From NCBI GenBank assembly GCA_018665005.1, contig JABJEE010000022.1, forward strand, positions 1-11,914: a stretch of 11,914 bases of DNA, in the 5' to 3' direction. This document shows, piece after piece, positions 1 through 8,300 of the stretch. The notes under the pieces were generated by a model. The model searched no databases. It was given only the letters and a program-made list of their open reading frames with translations, and was not told where the DNA came from. The position numbers were made by a program, and so were the translations under genes. Source of the DNA: Flavobacteriales bacterium (GTDB lineage: Bacteria; Bacteroidota; Bacteroidia; Flavobacteriales_D; Crocinitomicaceae). How positions within the stretch are numbered: the stretch's first letter is position 1; every line of letters starts with the position of its first letter.

Positions 1-49
1 AAAATTTAGTTAACTTATATAACGAAACTAATAAAATTTTATAACAAGA

Positions 50-1150
50 ATGGATTTATATAAAATAGCGGCGTCAAATTTAAAAGGTATAGGCAAGCAA
101 AAACTAAAGCAATTATGCCTAAGAACAAATGGCATTAATGCTTTATTTGAGGAAAATCTTTGTTCTCTTGAAAAAAAATTCAATCTAAAAAAAGAGCTGT
201 TGATCAGCATGAATATTCCTCAAGCTTTAACCAAAGCAAGAAAACAATTGGACTTTAATGAAAAATATGGCGTTCAAACACTTTTCATGGAAGATGATCA
301 TTATCCTAACTTGCTTAAAGAATGTCCCGATGCTCCAATCACTCTTTTCTATAAAGGAAGTGTTGCGTTGAATAAAAAAATAATATCTATTGTTGGTACG
401 AGACGAGCGACCAATTATGGAAAAGAGAATGTTGAAAAACTAATAGCAAGTATCCAAGGACAAGATTTTATTGTCATTAGCGGACTGGCGGGTGGGGTTG
501 ACACTTTTGTTCATGATTGTTGCGTAAAACATCAAATACCCACCGTTGGAGTTCTCGGTCATGGTTTAGACACCATATACCCTAGGTCAAATCGAAATCT
601 TGCAAAAAAAATGTTGAATAATGGAGGTTTACTGACCGAATATGGTATTGATCATAAAATTTCAAAATATTGTTTCCCTCAAAGAAATAGAATAATTGCT
701 GGAATGTCAGAAGTGACTATTGTTATAGAATCTCCATTAAAGGGAGGAGCCATTATTACTGCGGAAATTGCAAATGGTTACAACCGAGAAGTTATGGCAA
801 TCCCTGGCTCTATTTTTTCTGATTCTTCCAAAGGATGTAATGCATTAATAAAAACCCAAAAAGCAAACCTATTAGAAAATACAGGTGATTTGTATCGGCT
901 TATGGGGTGGAATAATACTTCGTCTGAAGTTAGAGCAAATATGAACTTGACCAAACAAGAATCGGTGATTGTACAAATATTGAAAGAAGAAAACGAAATT
1001 CACTTTGACACACTCGTATCTAAATCTGCTTTTTCAGTCTCAAGTCTTCATAACATAGTCTTGACGTTAGAGCTAAAAGAAATTGTACAGGCATTACCAG
1101 GATCGCTCTTTAAACTAAATCACCAAACATTTTCATTAGGTATGGCTTAA
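50..1150 (+). CDS. dprA: DNA-processing protein DprA (Smf)
   Basis: In naturally competent bacteria DprA binds incoming single-stranded DNA in the cytoplasm and helps load RecA; it is also widespread in bacteria not known to be competent. The 366-aa product has the whole family layout. A helix-hairpin-helix-like N-terminus lies at about residues 5-60. The Rossmann-like core follows, with GTRRAT (116-121), SGLAGGVDT (144-152), GHGLDTIYPRSN (170-181), FPQRNRIIAG (209-218) and the PGS turn (252-254) before GCNALI. A C-terminal winged-helix-like segment covers about 300-360. The ATG at 50 is followed at once by a normal N-terminus, and length fits the family. The upstream 49 nt are very AT-rich with no clear Shine-Dalgarno. 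The 3' end overlaps the convergent lipid kinase gene by 41 nt. Family assignment is secure; a role in competence is inferred. Confidence 0.96.
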   Translation: MDLYKIAASNLKGIGKQKLKQLCLRTNGINALFEENLCSLEKKFNLKKELLISMNIPQALTKARKQLDFNEKYGVQTLFMEDDHYPNLLKECPDAPITLFYKGSVALNKKIISIVGTRRATNYGKENVEKLIASIQGQDFIVISGLAGGVDTFVHDCCVKHQIPTVGVLGHGLDTIYPRSNRNLAKKMLNNGGLLTEYGIDHKISKYCFPQRNRIIAGMSEVTIVIESPLKGGAIITAEIANGYNREVMAIPGSIFSDSSKGCNALIKTQKANLLENTGDLYRLMGWNNTSSEVRANMNLTKQESVIVQILKEENEIHFDTLVSKSAFSVSSLHNIVLTLELKEIVQALPGSLFKLNHQTFSLGMA

Positions 1151-1499
1151 AAACCAATACCCCTATCACGATGCTCATAATCGTACAAGTTAATACGGCA
1201 GCGGCAGCGATATCTTTTATTCGCCCAATCTGTGAATCAAAATCTGGATTCATATAATCACACAACTTTTCTACAGCCGTATTAAATATCTCAAATGCTA
1301 ATACCAAAAAAGCACAGATCAATACTGCAATCCATTCTACATTGGATATCCCAAAAAAACAACCGCAAAAAACAAGTATAAAAAAAGCAAATAGATGAAT
1401 TTTAAAATTCTGCTCACTTCTGAATACAGCAATTAAACCCTTGTATGCAGCTACAAAACGATTTTTTTTTCTGATTTCAGTCATATTAAGATATTTCAA
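1110..1499 (-). CDS. DgkA-family lipid kinase (diacylglycerol or undecaprenol kinase)
   Basis: This is a small integral-membrane kinase that phosphorylates a lipid alcohol with ATP. Family members act on diacylglycerol (proteobacterial DgkA) or undecaprenol (Gram-positive type). The 129-aa sequence carries the family signatures: the SEQN segment with Glu29, Glu70 followed by NTAVE (73-77), Asp81, and the KDIAAAAVL stretch (95-103). Three hydrophobic helices lie at about 37-50, 54-72 and 98-117. The likely start is the ATG at 1499; Met6 (codon starting at 1484) is an alternative that loses nothing conserved. Its last 41 nt are antisense to the end of dprA. Upstream it diverges from the riboswitch-controlled metH operon across a short AT-rich gap. 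The substrate cannot be read from sequence, so no gene symbol is given. Its role is probably recycling of envelope lipid carriers or diacylglycerol. Confidence 0.92.
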   Translation of the reverse strand: MKYLNMTEIRKKNRFVAAYKGLIAVFRSEQNFKIHLFAFFILVFCGCFFGISNVEWIAVLICAFLVLAFEIFNTAVEKLCDYMNPDFDSQIGRIKDIAAAAVLTCTIMSIVIGVLVFKPYLMKMFGDLV

Positions 1500-1540
1500 G
1501 AACTAAATTACATTAATTTTACTTCACGTTCTTTTTATCA

Positions 1541-1642
1541 ACTTATGAAGAAAGGTGGAGGGGTTGGCCCTATGAAACCTTGGCAACCTGCTTTTCTCAT
1601 TGCAAGGTGCCAAATCCATTCGGTTCATCCGAAAAGATAAGC
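1541..1642 (+). promoter_or_regulatory. SAM-I (S-box) riboswitch upstream of split metH
   Basis: The leader matches the S-box aptamer by conserved sequence and pairing. P1 is CTTAT (1542-1546) with ATAAG (1637-1641). The lower P2 is AGGT (1553-1556) with ACCT (1586-1589). The conserved GGTGGAGGG tract overlaps the upper P2, which pairs GGGGTT (1560-1565) with AACCTT (1576-1581, two G-U pairs). The P2 loop GGCCCTATGA (1566-1575) has the family's GG for the pseudoknot with TCC of the GGTGCCAAATCC block (1606-1616). P3 is short, around TGC/GCA. P4 is TTCGG (1619-1623) with CCGAA (1629-1633). It is expected to bind S-adenosylmethionine and lower metH expression. Between P1 and the ATG at 1678 there is no strong terminator hairpin and no Shine-Dalgarno to mask, so the mode of control is unclear. 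A weak competing hairpin (1632-1638 with 1647-1653) is described among the findings. Confidence 0.93.
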
Positions 1643-1677
1643 ACAAATCTTTTACCTTTCTTCCTTTATTTAATTAC

Positions 1678-2661
1678 ATGAAAGAGACTATTGAATCACT
1701 ACTTCGAAAACGTATTTTGATCTTGGATGGTGCCATGGGCACAATGATTCAAAGACATGACTTGGAAGAAATTGACTTTCGGGAAGGAGCTTTTGATAAC
1801 CACAATAAACCACTCAAAGGAAATAATGACTTATTGTCCATAACGCGACCCGAAATCATAAAGGATATTCATCGAGCGTATTTTGCTTCAGGTGCTGACA
1901 TTGTCGAAACCAATACTTTTTCTGGCACTTCAATTGCGCAAGCAGACTACGATCTGGAAGAAGCGGTTTATGATATCAACTACTTAAGTGCAAAAATCGC
2001 GAAAGAGGTTGCTCAAGAATTTACAGACAAACCTCGATTTGTTGCCGGCTCGATTGGTCCGACCAATCGTACTGCCTCCATTTCCCCAGATGTAAATGAT
2101 CCTGGATATAGAGCGGTTAGTTTTGATAACCTAGTCGACGCATACAAAGAACAAGTTGATGCATTGATGCAAGGAGGGGTAGACCTTCTTCTTGTAGAAA
2201 CCGTTTTTGACACACTCAATGCAAAAGCAGCGCTTTATGCCATTCAGGAAGTTTTTGAAATAAGGAAAATAATTTTGCCAATAATGGTTTCAGGGACAAT
2301 TACAGATCAAAGTGGAAGAACGTTAACGGGCCAAACTACTGAGGCATTTCTAATTTCTTTATCTCATATCCCCTTGCTTAGCATTGGATTAAATTGTGCG
2401 CTTGGAGCAAATCTAATGAGGCCTTATTTGCAGATTTTAGACAAAACCTCAACTTTCAATGTAAGTGCTCACCCTAACGCCGGGCTACCCAATGAATTTG
2501 GACAATACGATGAATCTCCCGAAATGATGGCTGATCAAATTGAAGTTTTTTTAAAAGAGGGATTAATTAATATTATTGGTGGTTGCTGTGGCACAACTCC
2601 TGATCACATTCATGAAATTGCAGAAAGAGCAAAAAAATACAAACCAAGAAGTTTAAGCTAA
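1678..2661 (+). CDS. Methionine synthase, homocysteine S-methyltransferase half (split MetH, N-terminal part)
   Basis: This is the homocysteine-binding TIM-barrel domain of cobalamin-dependent methionine synthase, which activates homocysteine as a zinc thiolate to receive the methyl group from methylcobalamin. The 327-aa product begins with the family start [14 protein letters not shown] (16-29). It contains [12 protein letters not shown] (74-85), [14 protein letters not shown] (124-137) and [12 protein letters not shown] (168-179). The three zinc ligands are Cys240 (GLNCALGA) and Cys303/Cys304 ([10 protein letters not shown]). It stops where this domain ends in single-chain MetH, so the split is at a domain boundary. 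The ATG at 1678 is chosen because a TTG at 1600 in the same frame lies inside the riboswitch aptamer and would add 26 residues unlike the family. Its stop overlaps the next start by one base (TAATG), which suggests coupled translation. Expression is probably repressed by SAM. Confidence 0.95.
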   Translation: MKETIESLLRKRILILDGAMGTMIQRHDLEEIDFREGAFDNHNKPLKGNNDLLSITRPEIIKDIHRAYFASGADIVETNTFSGTSIAQADYDLEEAVYDINYLSAKIAKEVAQEFTDKPRFVAGSIGPTNRTASISPDVNDPGYRAVSFDNLVDAYKEQVDALMQGGVDLLLVETVFDTLNAKAALYAIQEVFEIRKIILPIMVSGTITDQSGRTLTGQTTEAFLISLSHIPLLSIGLNCALGANLMRPYLQILDKTSTFNVSAHPNAGLPNEFGQYDESPEMMADQIEVFLKEGLINIIGGCCGTTPDHIHEIAERAKKYKPRSLS

Positions 2662-5330
2662 TGTCTATTACAACACTCAAATTATCAGGACTTGAACCGT
2701 TAATTGTAACGGCTGAAAGCAACTTTATAAACATTGGAGAAAGAACCAATGTGACTGGTTCACGTGCCTTTCTTAAACTAATTCAATCTGGAGATTTTGA
2801 GGCCGCACTTGCGGTAGCTCTCGACCAAGTAAATGGAGGCGCTCAAATTATTGACATAAACATGGACGAAGGAATGATTGATGGAAAGGAAGCCATGGTG
2901 AGATTCCTGAATCTCATTGCTTCAGAGCCAGACATAGCCAGAGTTCCTGTCATGATCGATAGCTCAAAATGGGAAATCATTGAAGCCGGACTAAAATGCG
3001 TTCAAGGTAAGGGTGTAGTTAATTCCATTTCATTAAAAGAAGGGGAAAAAGAATTCATTAGACAAGCTTCGATTATCAAAAGGTATGGAGCTGCTGTAAT
3101 CGTTATGGCATTCGATGAAAACGGACAAGCGGATAATTTTGAACGACGCGTCGAAATATGTAAACGCTCATATAATACCCTCGTTAATGCCGTTGGGTTT
3201 GACAAAAATGACATCATTTTTGACCCAAACATTTTTCCTGTAGCTACAGGGATGGAGGAGCACAACAACAATGCTTTGGACTTTTTTAATGCTACAAAAT
3301 GGATTAAAGAAAATCTTCCGGGTGCTCATGTGAGTGGTGGCGTCTCCAATGTTTCCTTTTCATTTAGAGGAAACAACAAGGTGAGAGAAGCCATGCATTC
3401 TGCTTTTTTATACCATGCTATAGCCCATGGTATGGATATGGGTATTGTAAATCCGACCATGCTTGAAATATATGCTGACATTGATAAAGAGCTATTGATG
3501 TATGTTGAAGACGTTCTGCTTAACAGAAGAAAAGATGCAACAGAACGTTTACTGAGCTATGCCGAAACAGTAAAAGGAGAAGGAAAGAAAAAAGAAATAG
3601 ATCTTAGTTGGAGGGACACAAATGTTCAAGAAAGGCTTTCTTATGCATTGGTCAAAGGAATAGTCGAATATATTGATCTCGACGTTGAGGAATGTAGGCA
3701 GGAATACGACCGACCCATCGAGGTCATTGAAGGCCCTTTAATGAGCGGAATGAATGTAGTAGGCGACCTTTTCGGTAGCGGTCAAATGTTTCTTCCTCAA
3801 GTGGTTAAGTCCGCAAGAGTCATGAAAAAAGCGGTAGCTTATCTTTTGCCTTTTATTGAAAAAGAAAAAGGTGGAAAAATACAATCATCTGGTAAAATAT
3901 TAATGGCGACAGTGAAAGGGGATGTTCATGATATTGGAAAAAATATTGTTGGAGTAGTTTTGGGGTGTAATAATTATGAAATTATTGATTTGGGAGTTAT
4001 GGTTCCTGCTCAAAAAATTATTGATAGGGCAATTGAAGAAAACGTGGATATTATTGGATTGAGTGGTCTAATAACTCCATCGTTGGATGAAATGGTTCAT
4101 GTTGCGAAAGAAATGGAAAGGGTCGAAATGAAAACGCCCTTATTAATCGGTGGCGCCACAACCTCTAGAGTTCATACCGCCGTAAAAATAGACGAGCACT
4201 ATACCTTTGGTAATACCATTCACGTCTTGGATGCATCGCGTTCCGTAACCGTAGTTGAAAGTCTATTGGGAAATAAAAAACAATCTTTCCTTGGTGATTT
4301 GAAGGAAGAATATAACACCTTAAGAAAAAATCATGCTGCACATGTGCGCAACAAAACTCTGTTAAACATAGAAAAAGCAAGAAAAAATAAGTTAATCCTT
4401 GATTTTAATAAGGAATCAGTTCTTAAACCGAACAAGTTGGGCGTGGAGGTTTTAAATGAAGTTTCACTTAACGATATTACACCATATATTGATTGGACAC
4501 CGTTTTTTCAAACATGGGAACTCCATGGAAGGTATCCGAATATCTTAGAAGACAAAATAGTGGGAGAACAGGCTCAATCTCTTTTTAAAGATGCTCAGGA
4601 AATGCTTAAAAAAATCACAGCCAATAATTGGTTAATGGCAAAGGCCGTTTATGGTATTTTTCCAGCAAACTCAGTTGGTGACGATATTGAAATCTATTCG
4701 AACGAAAGCCGTTCTGAAATACTTCATATTCAAAGAACCTTGCGACAGCAAACAAAAAAGGCTACAGGTCAACCCAATATTGCATTAGCAGACTTTATTA
4801 CCCCAAAAGATCATGATAACATCGATTACATTGGTGGATTTGCCGTTACCGCCGGTTTTGGTATTGATAAGCACATTGAAAAATTTGAAAATGATCACGA
4901 CGACTACAACTCCATTCTTTTAAAAGCTCTTGCTGATAGACTTGCGGAAGCTTTGGCAGAGTATTTACATGAACGCATTCGCATCGATTTTTGGGGATAT
5001 GCTAAAGGTGAAAAACACTCAAATGAAGACCTTGTAAAAGAGAAGTACAGCGGAATTAGACCTGCTCCAGGATATCCCGCATGCCCTGATCACACAGAGA
5101 AGATCGGACTTTTCAATTTACTTGATGTCAAAGAGAATATTGGAATTGGGCTGACCGAAAGTTTGGCCATGACTCCGACAGCTTCAGTTAGTGGATGGTA
5201 TTTTGCGCATCCCGAATCAAAATATTTTGGAGTTGGAAAAGTAACAGAGGAACAAATTAAAGATTTAGCAGAACGTAAAAACACCAACTTTCAGGACATT
5301 GAAAAATGGTATACTTCAATTATTATCTAA
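2661..5330 (+). CDS. metH: Methionine synthase, folate/cobalamin/reactivation half (split MetH, C-terminal part)
   Basis: This part of B12-dependent methionine synthase binds methyltetrahydrofolate, carries the cobalamin and performs SAM-dependent reactivation. In order, the 889-aa product has: a pterin-binding barrel at about 20-280 ([12 protein letters not shown] at 24-35, VMIDSSKWE at 97-105, [15 protein letters not shown] near 187-201); a helical cap at about 320-405; the B12 domain at about 412-540 with DVHDIG (421-426), whose His423 should ligate cobalt, then [13 protein letters not shown] and LIGGATTS; and the activation domain at about 600-885 with [12 protein letters not shown] starting at Arg800, the family's SAM-binding RxxxGY region. 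The homocysteine domain is missing here and supplied by the preceding gene. Together the two chains match single-chain MetH in content. No metF follows; the next gene is an unrelated secreted protein after 60 nt. Flavodoxin-type reactivation is assumed from the family. Confidence 0.96.
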   Translation: MSITTLKLSGLEPLIVTAESNFINIGERTNVTGSRAFLKLIQSGDFEAALAVALDQVNGGAQIIDINMDEGMIDGKEAMVRFLNLIASEPDIARVPVMIDSSKWEIIEAGLKCVQGKGVVNSISLKEGEKEFIRQASIIKRYGAAVIVMAFDENGQADNFERRVEICKRSYNTLVNAVGFDKNDIIFDPNIFPVATGMEEHNNNALDFFNATKWIKENLPGAHVSGGVSNVSFSFRGNNKVREAMHSAFLYHAIAHGMDMGIVNPTMLEIYADIDKELLMYVEDVLLNRRKDATERLLSYAETVKGEGKKKEIDLSWRDTNVQERLSYALVKGIVEYIDLDVEECRQEYDRPIEVIEGPLMSGMNVVGDLFGSGQMFLPQVVKSARVMKKAVAYLLPFIEKEKGGKIQSSGKILMATVKGDVHDIGKNIVGVVLGCNNYEIIDLGVMVPAQKIIDRAIEENVDIIGLSGLITPSLDEMVHVAKEMERVEMKTPLLIGGATTSRVHTAVKIDEHYTFGNTIHVLDASRSVTVVESLLGNKKQSFLGDLKEEYNTLRKNHAAHVRNKTLLNIEKARKNKLILDFNKESVLKPNKLGVEVLNEVSLNDITPYIDWTPFFQTWELHGRYPNILEDKIVGEQAQSLFKDAQEMLKKITANNWLMAKAVYGIFPANSVGDDIEIYSNESRSEILHIQRTLRQQTKKATGQPNIALADFITPKDHDNIDYIGGFAVTAGFGIDKHIEKFENDHDDYNSILLKALADRLAEALAEYLHERIRIDFWGYAKGEKHSNEDLVKEKYSGIRPAPGYPACPDHTEKIGLFNLLDVKENIGIGLTESLAMTPTASVSGWYFAHPESKYFGVGKVTEEQIKDLAERKNTNFQDIEKWYTSIII

Positions 5331-5390
5331 GAATGAAGCATCTAAATAACGTTAAGACACGTCTTTTTCATACATTTATGCGACTAAACT

Positions 5391-8300
5391 ATGCTTAAAT
5401 TACCGTTTCTCCTGTTTTCGGGCTTGCTCTGCGTGTTCGCAATCAATGCCCAGGCACCCGTGGCTGATTTCACAGCTACGCCGTTAACTGCTTGTGTTGG
5501 AGAAACGATTGATTTCCTTAATAATTCATCTTTAAATGGTGGGCCTGAAATACAAGAGTATGTTTGGGACTTTGGCGATGGAAATGGTTCGACGGACGAA
5601 TCTGCAACCCATACTTATTTTTTAGAAGGAACATATACTGTTACTCTCGTGGCAACGAATAGTGCCGGAGAAGCTGACGCAGAGGTCAAACCTGCATATA
5701 TTACGATATTGCCATCACCTGTAGTTTCCATTACACCGCTAGGGTTGGGCTGTACCGTGCCATTAACTTTGAGTTTTCAAAATGATTCTGACTCTGGCAG
5801 TGAATATACTTATGAATGGGATTTTGGAAATGGAAATACTTCTTCAGTCGAAAACCCTCCAGATCAGACCTACAATGCCGCAGGAACGTATACTATTTCG
5901 CTTAACATGGTGAATACCGACAACTCTTGTTCAAGTAGCTCCGTGGAAGAAATTACCATTTCTAATTACCAAGCAGACCTGTCCTTTCCAACAGTAGTAT
6001 GTGTTGGTGAATTGGTTGAATTTACTGACAATTCAACAGCAGGGGCGAATCAATGGGATTGGAATTTTGGAGGTCAAGGAAGCAGTTCTACTCAAGATCC
6101 ATCATTCACATTTGCTGCTCCTGGTGTATATAATATTCAATTGTCTTCGGACAATACCATTTCCGGGTGTTCAGGAAGCATCGCTGCAGACATTACGGTT
6201 GAAGCAACTCCTTCTCCATCATTCACTTCAGACATCACCACAGATTGTTCTCCAGCAACCGTAAATTTCATAAACACTTCGGCTGGCGGTGTTGAATATT
6301 TATGGGACTTTGGAAACGGGCAAACCTTCTCTGGAGAGAATCCTCCTTCCCAAACTTATAATTCGAGTGGGAGCTATACAGTTTCTTTGTCTATGGTAAC
6401 AGCAAATGGATGTTCAGGAGTCACAACCATAGTGGACTATATTAACATTGAAGAAATACTTCCATATGTCGTAGCAGATGTAACAGGGGGGTGTAATCCT
6501 TTGGATGTCCTATTCAGTGATACATCAAGCGCTCCTAACCCATTAAACCCAATTACAAGCTGGGAATGGGACTTTGGAAATGGACAAACGTTTTCTGGTC
6601 AAGATCCACCTGTTCAAACCTACACAAATGGGCTTTATGACGTGACCTTAGAGATCTCAACTGCTTCTGGGTGTACTGGAATCGTTAATCTCTCCGAATA
6701 CATTTCAGTTGGAGAATTAAACTCCCTTGATTTTACCGTCGATACGACAATCAACTGCATTAAAACTGATTTTAATTTTAATTCGTTTATCACAACAACT
6801 CCTAGTTTTCCTGACTCCTCAGAAATTAACTATTTCTGGGATTTTACAGATGGGAATTCAACCGAAGCAAATCCAACCTTTCAATATTCCTCTGATACGG
6901 GATATTTTGATGTTTTACTTGTTGTTGATTACAGAGGGTGTATTGATTCTTTACAAATTGATTCTCTCATTTACATTAACGCTCCTGTATCAAAATTTGC
7001 GCCAGACGAAACCCTATATTGCAATCCTGGAAGCCTCCCTGTAGAAGTTTTATTCACGGATGAAGCAGTTCATGGACTGACTCCTGATGACATCCTAATG
7101 ATCTGGGAATGGGGGGACGGCATGCCTAATGACACACTAGACGACCCTGAATTGGACGACCTTGATATGGGCAATTACAGTCATTCATTTTCTCAATACG
7201 GAACCTATACAATTGAACAAGTCATACACAATTATACTACGGGATGCAGCGACAGCTCTACAAGAGAGGTCAATATATCTACTGTGAGTCCGGATTTTTC
7301 CCTTTCAAATGATTCCATCTGTTCAGGAGATTCGTTGTACTTGTTTGATTTGAGTACCTCTTGGTCTGACCCACCAACTCCTCACCCATTAACCGCCTGG
7401 GAATATGATATGGGAAATGGAGATGTCATCAGTGATGGTCCTGATATTGGTTACTCTTACCCAACTTCTGGTAATTATACTGTGACACTAAATGCCATTA
7501 ACAGTGTTGGGTGTTCTGCAACCGCGACCTTACCGGTAACCGTTCTAGCAAATCCTTTTGCAGTATTATCTCCGGATAACAGTGTAGGATGCTCTCCTTT
7601 CTTGGTGACTTTTTCAAACAATTCAATATCACTTAACGGTCTCGACTTAACGTCTTTTGAATACAGTTTCACGGATGATGCATCAACATTTGCCGTAAAT
7701 GACAATAACCCTTTTGATCACACATTTATTGGTAATGGTATATATTATGGGCAGTTGGTCGCAATAGATGAATTTGGATGTAGATCAACACCTGCATCAA
7801 TTCCTATTACCATAACAGAGCCTAATGCATTTTACTCTGTACAAAATGTCATTTGTAATGGTGGAAACATTGTTACTTCTAATGCTTCAGACGGCCTTGA
7901 GCCTTTAACCTACGAATGGCTTGTTGATGGAGATATTTTTTCTGATGAAATTAATCTGAATACTATTTTTAATGAATCATCTGTCCCTTTCGGTGTAACG
8001 AGTTTAACACATGATCTCGATTTAGTAGTAACGGATGCCAATGGATGTACTGATACAGCAAGCAATTTAATTACGGTTTCAATTCCTACAGCATACCCCA
8101 ATTACACCTTCACGGGAGCTGCAATTAATTCGGAAGGAGAATATACATGTCCTCCGATATTTGGAGCATATGAAGACTCTTCTTTTTCATATGGATCAAT
8201 TCAATCGTGGATTTGGAACTTTGGAAATGGGAACCAATCTGTTTTAGAAGACCCAAGTAACACTTATGCGCTTCCTGGTATATATTCCCTAACCCTATCA

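Noticed and set aside
31..42. Perfect 12-nt palindrome ATAAAATTTTAT upstream of dprA
   Set aside because: It is made only of A and T in a very AT-rich leader, so chance is a sufficient explanation; no second copy was noticed.
1514..1521. TAATTTTA, one mismatch from the Bacteroidota -7 element TAnnTTTG, ahead of the riboswitch
   Set aside because: The position is plausible, but no TTG -33 element lies at the expected spacing and such AT-rich matches occur often by chance.
1600..1677. Upstream TTG start for the homocysteine methyltransferase gene, giving a 26-residue N-terminal extension
   Set aside because: The codons fall inside the P3-P4 part of the SAM-I aptamer and the spacer, the added residues do not resemble the family, and the ATG at 1678 gives a normal N-terminus.
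2659..2663. metH split as a frameshift or nonsense artefact
   Set aside because: The break falls exactly at a domain boundary, the second chain has its own ATG and a complete N-terminal motif, and the split is known in this phylum.
5354..5368. Short AAGA/TCTT hairpin followed by T residues after the metH operon, as a possible terminator
   Set aside because: The stem is only four base pairs and AT-rich, too weak to call. Nothing better is seen in the 60-nt gap.
5371..5378. TACATTTA as a promoter -7 element for the PKD protein gene
   Set aside because: It would place the transcript start only a few nucleotides before the ATG, and no matching -33 element is visible.
5378..5398. Six-codon open frame starting at ATG 5378 and overlapping the PKD gene start
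   Set aside because: It is too short, has no supporting signal, and is expected by chance.
5391..5450. Lipoprotein signal in the PKD protein because of Cys14
   Set aside because: The residue before Cys14 is Leu rather than Gly, Ala or Ser, and Cys14 sits inside the hydrophobic core, so a type I signal peptide fits better.
6727..7044. Open frame of about 105 codons in another frame of the PKD gene, with similar ones at 6001-6264 and 8923-9108
   Set aside because: These are shadows of the repeat coding sequence; the translations have no recognisable domain and the main frame is clearly coding throughout.
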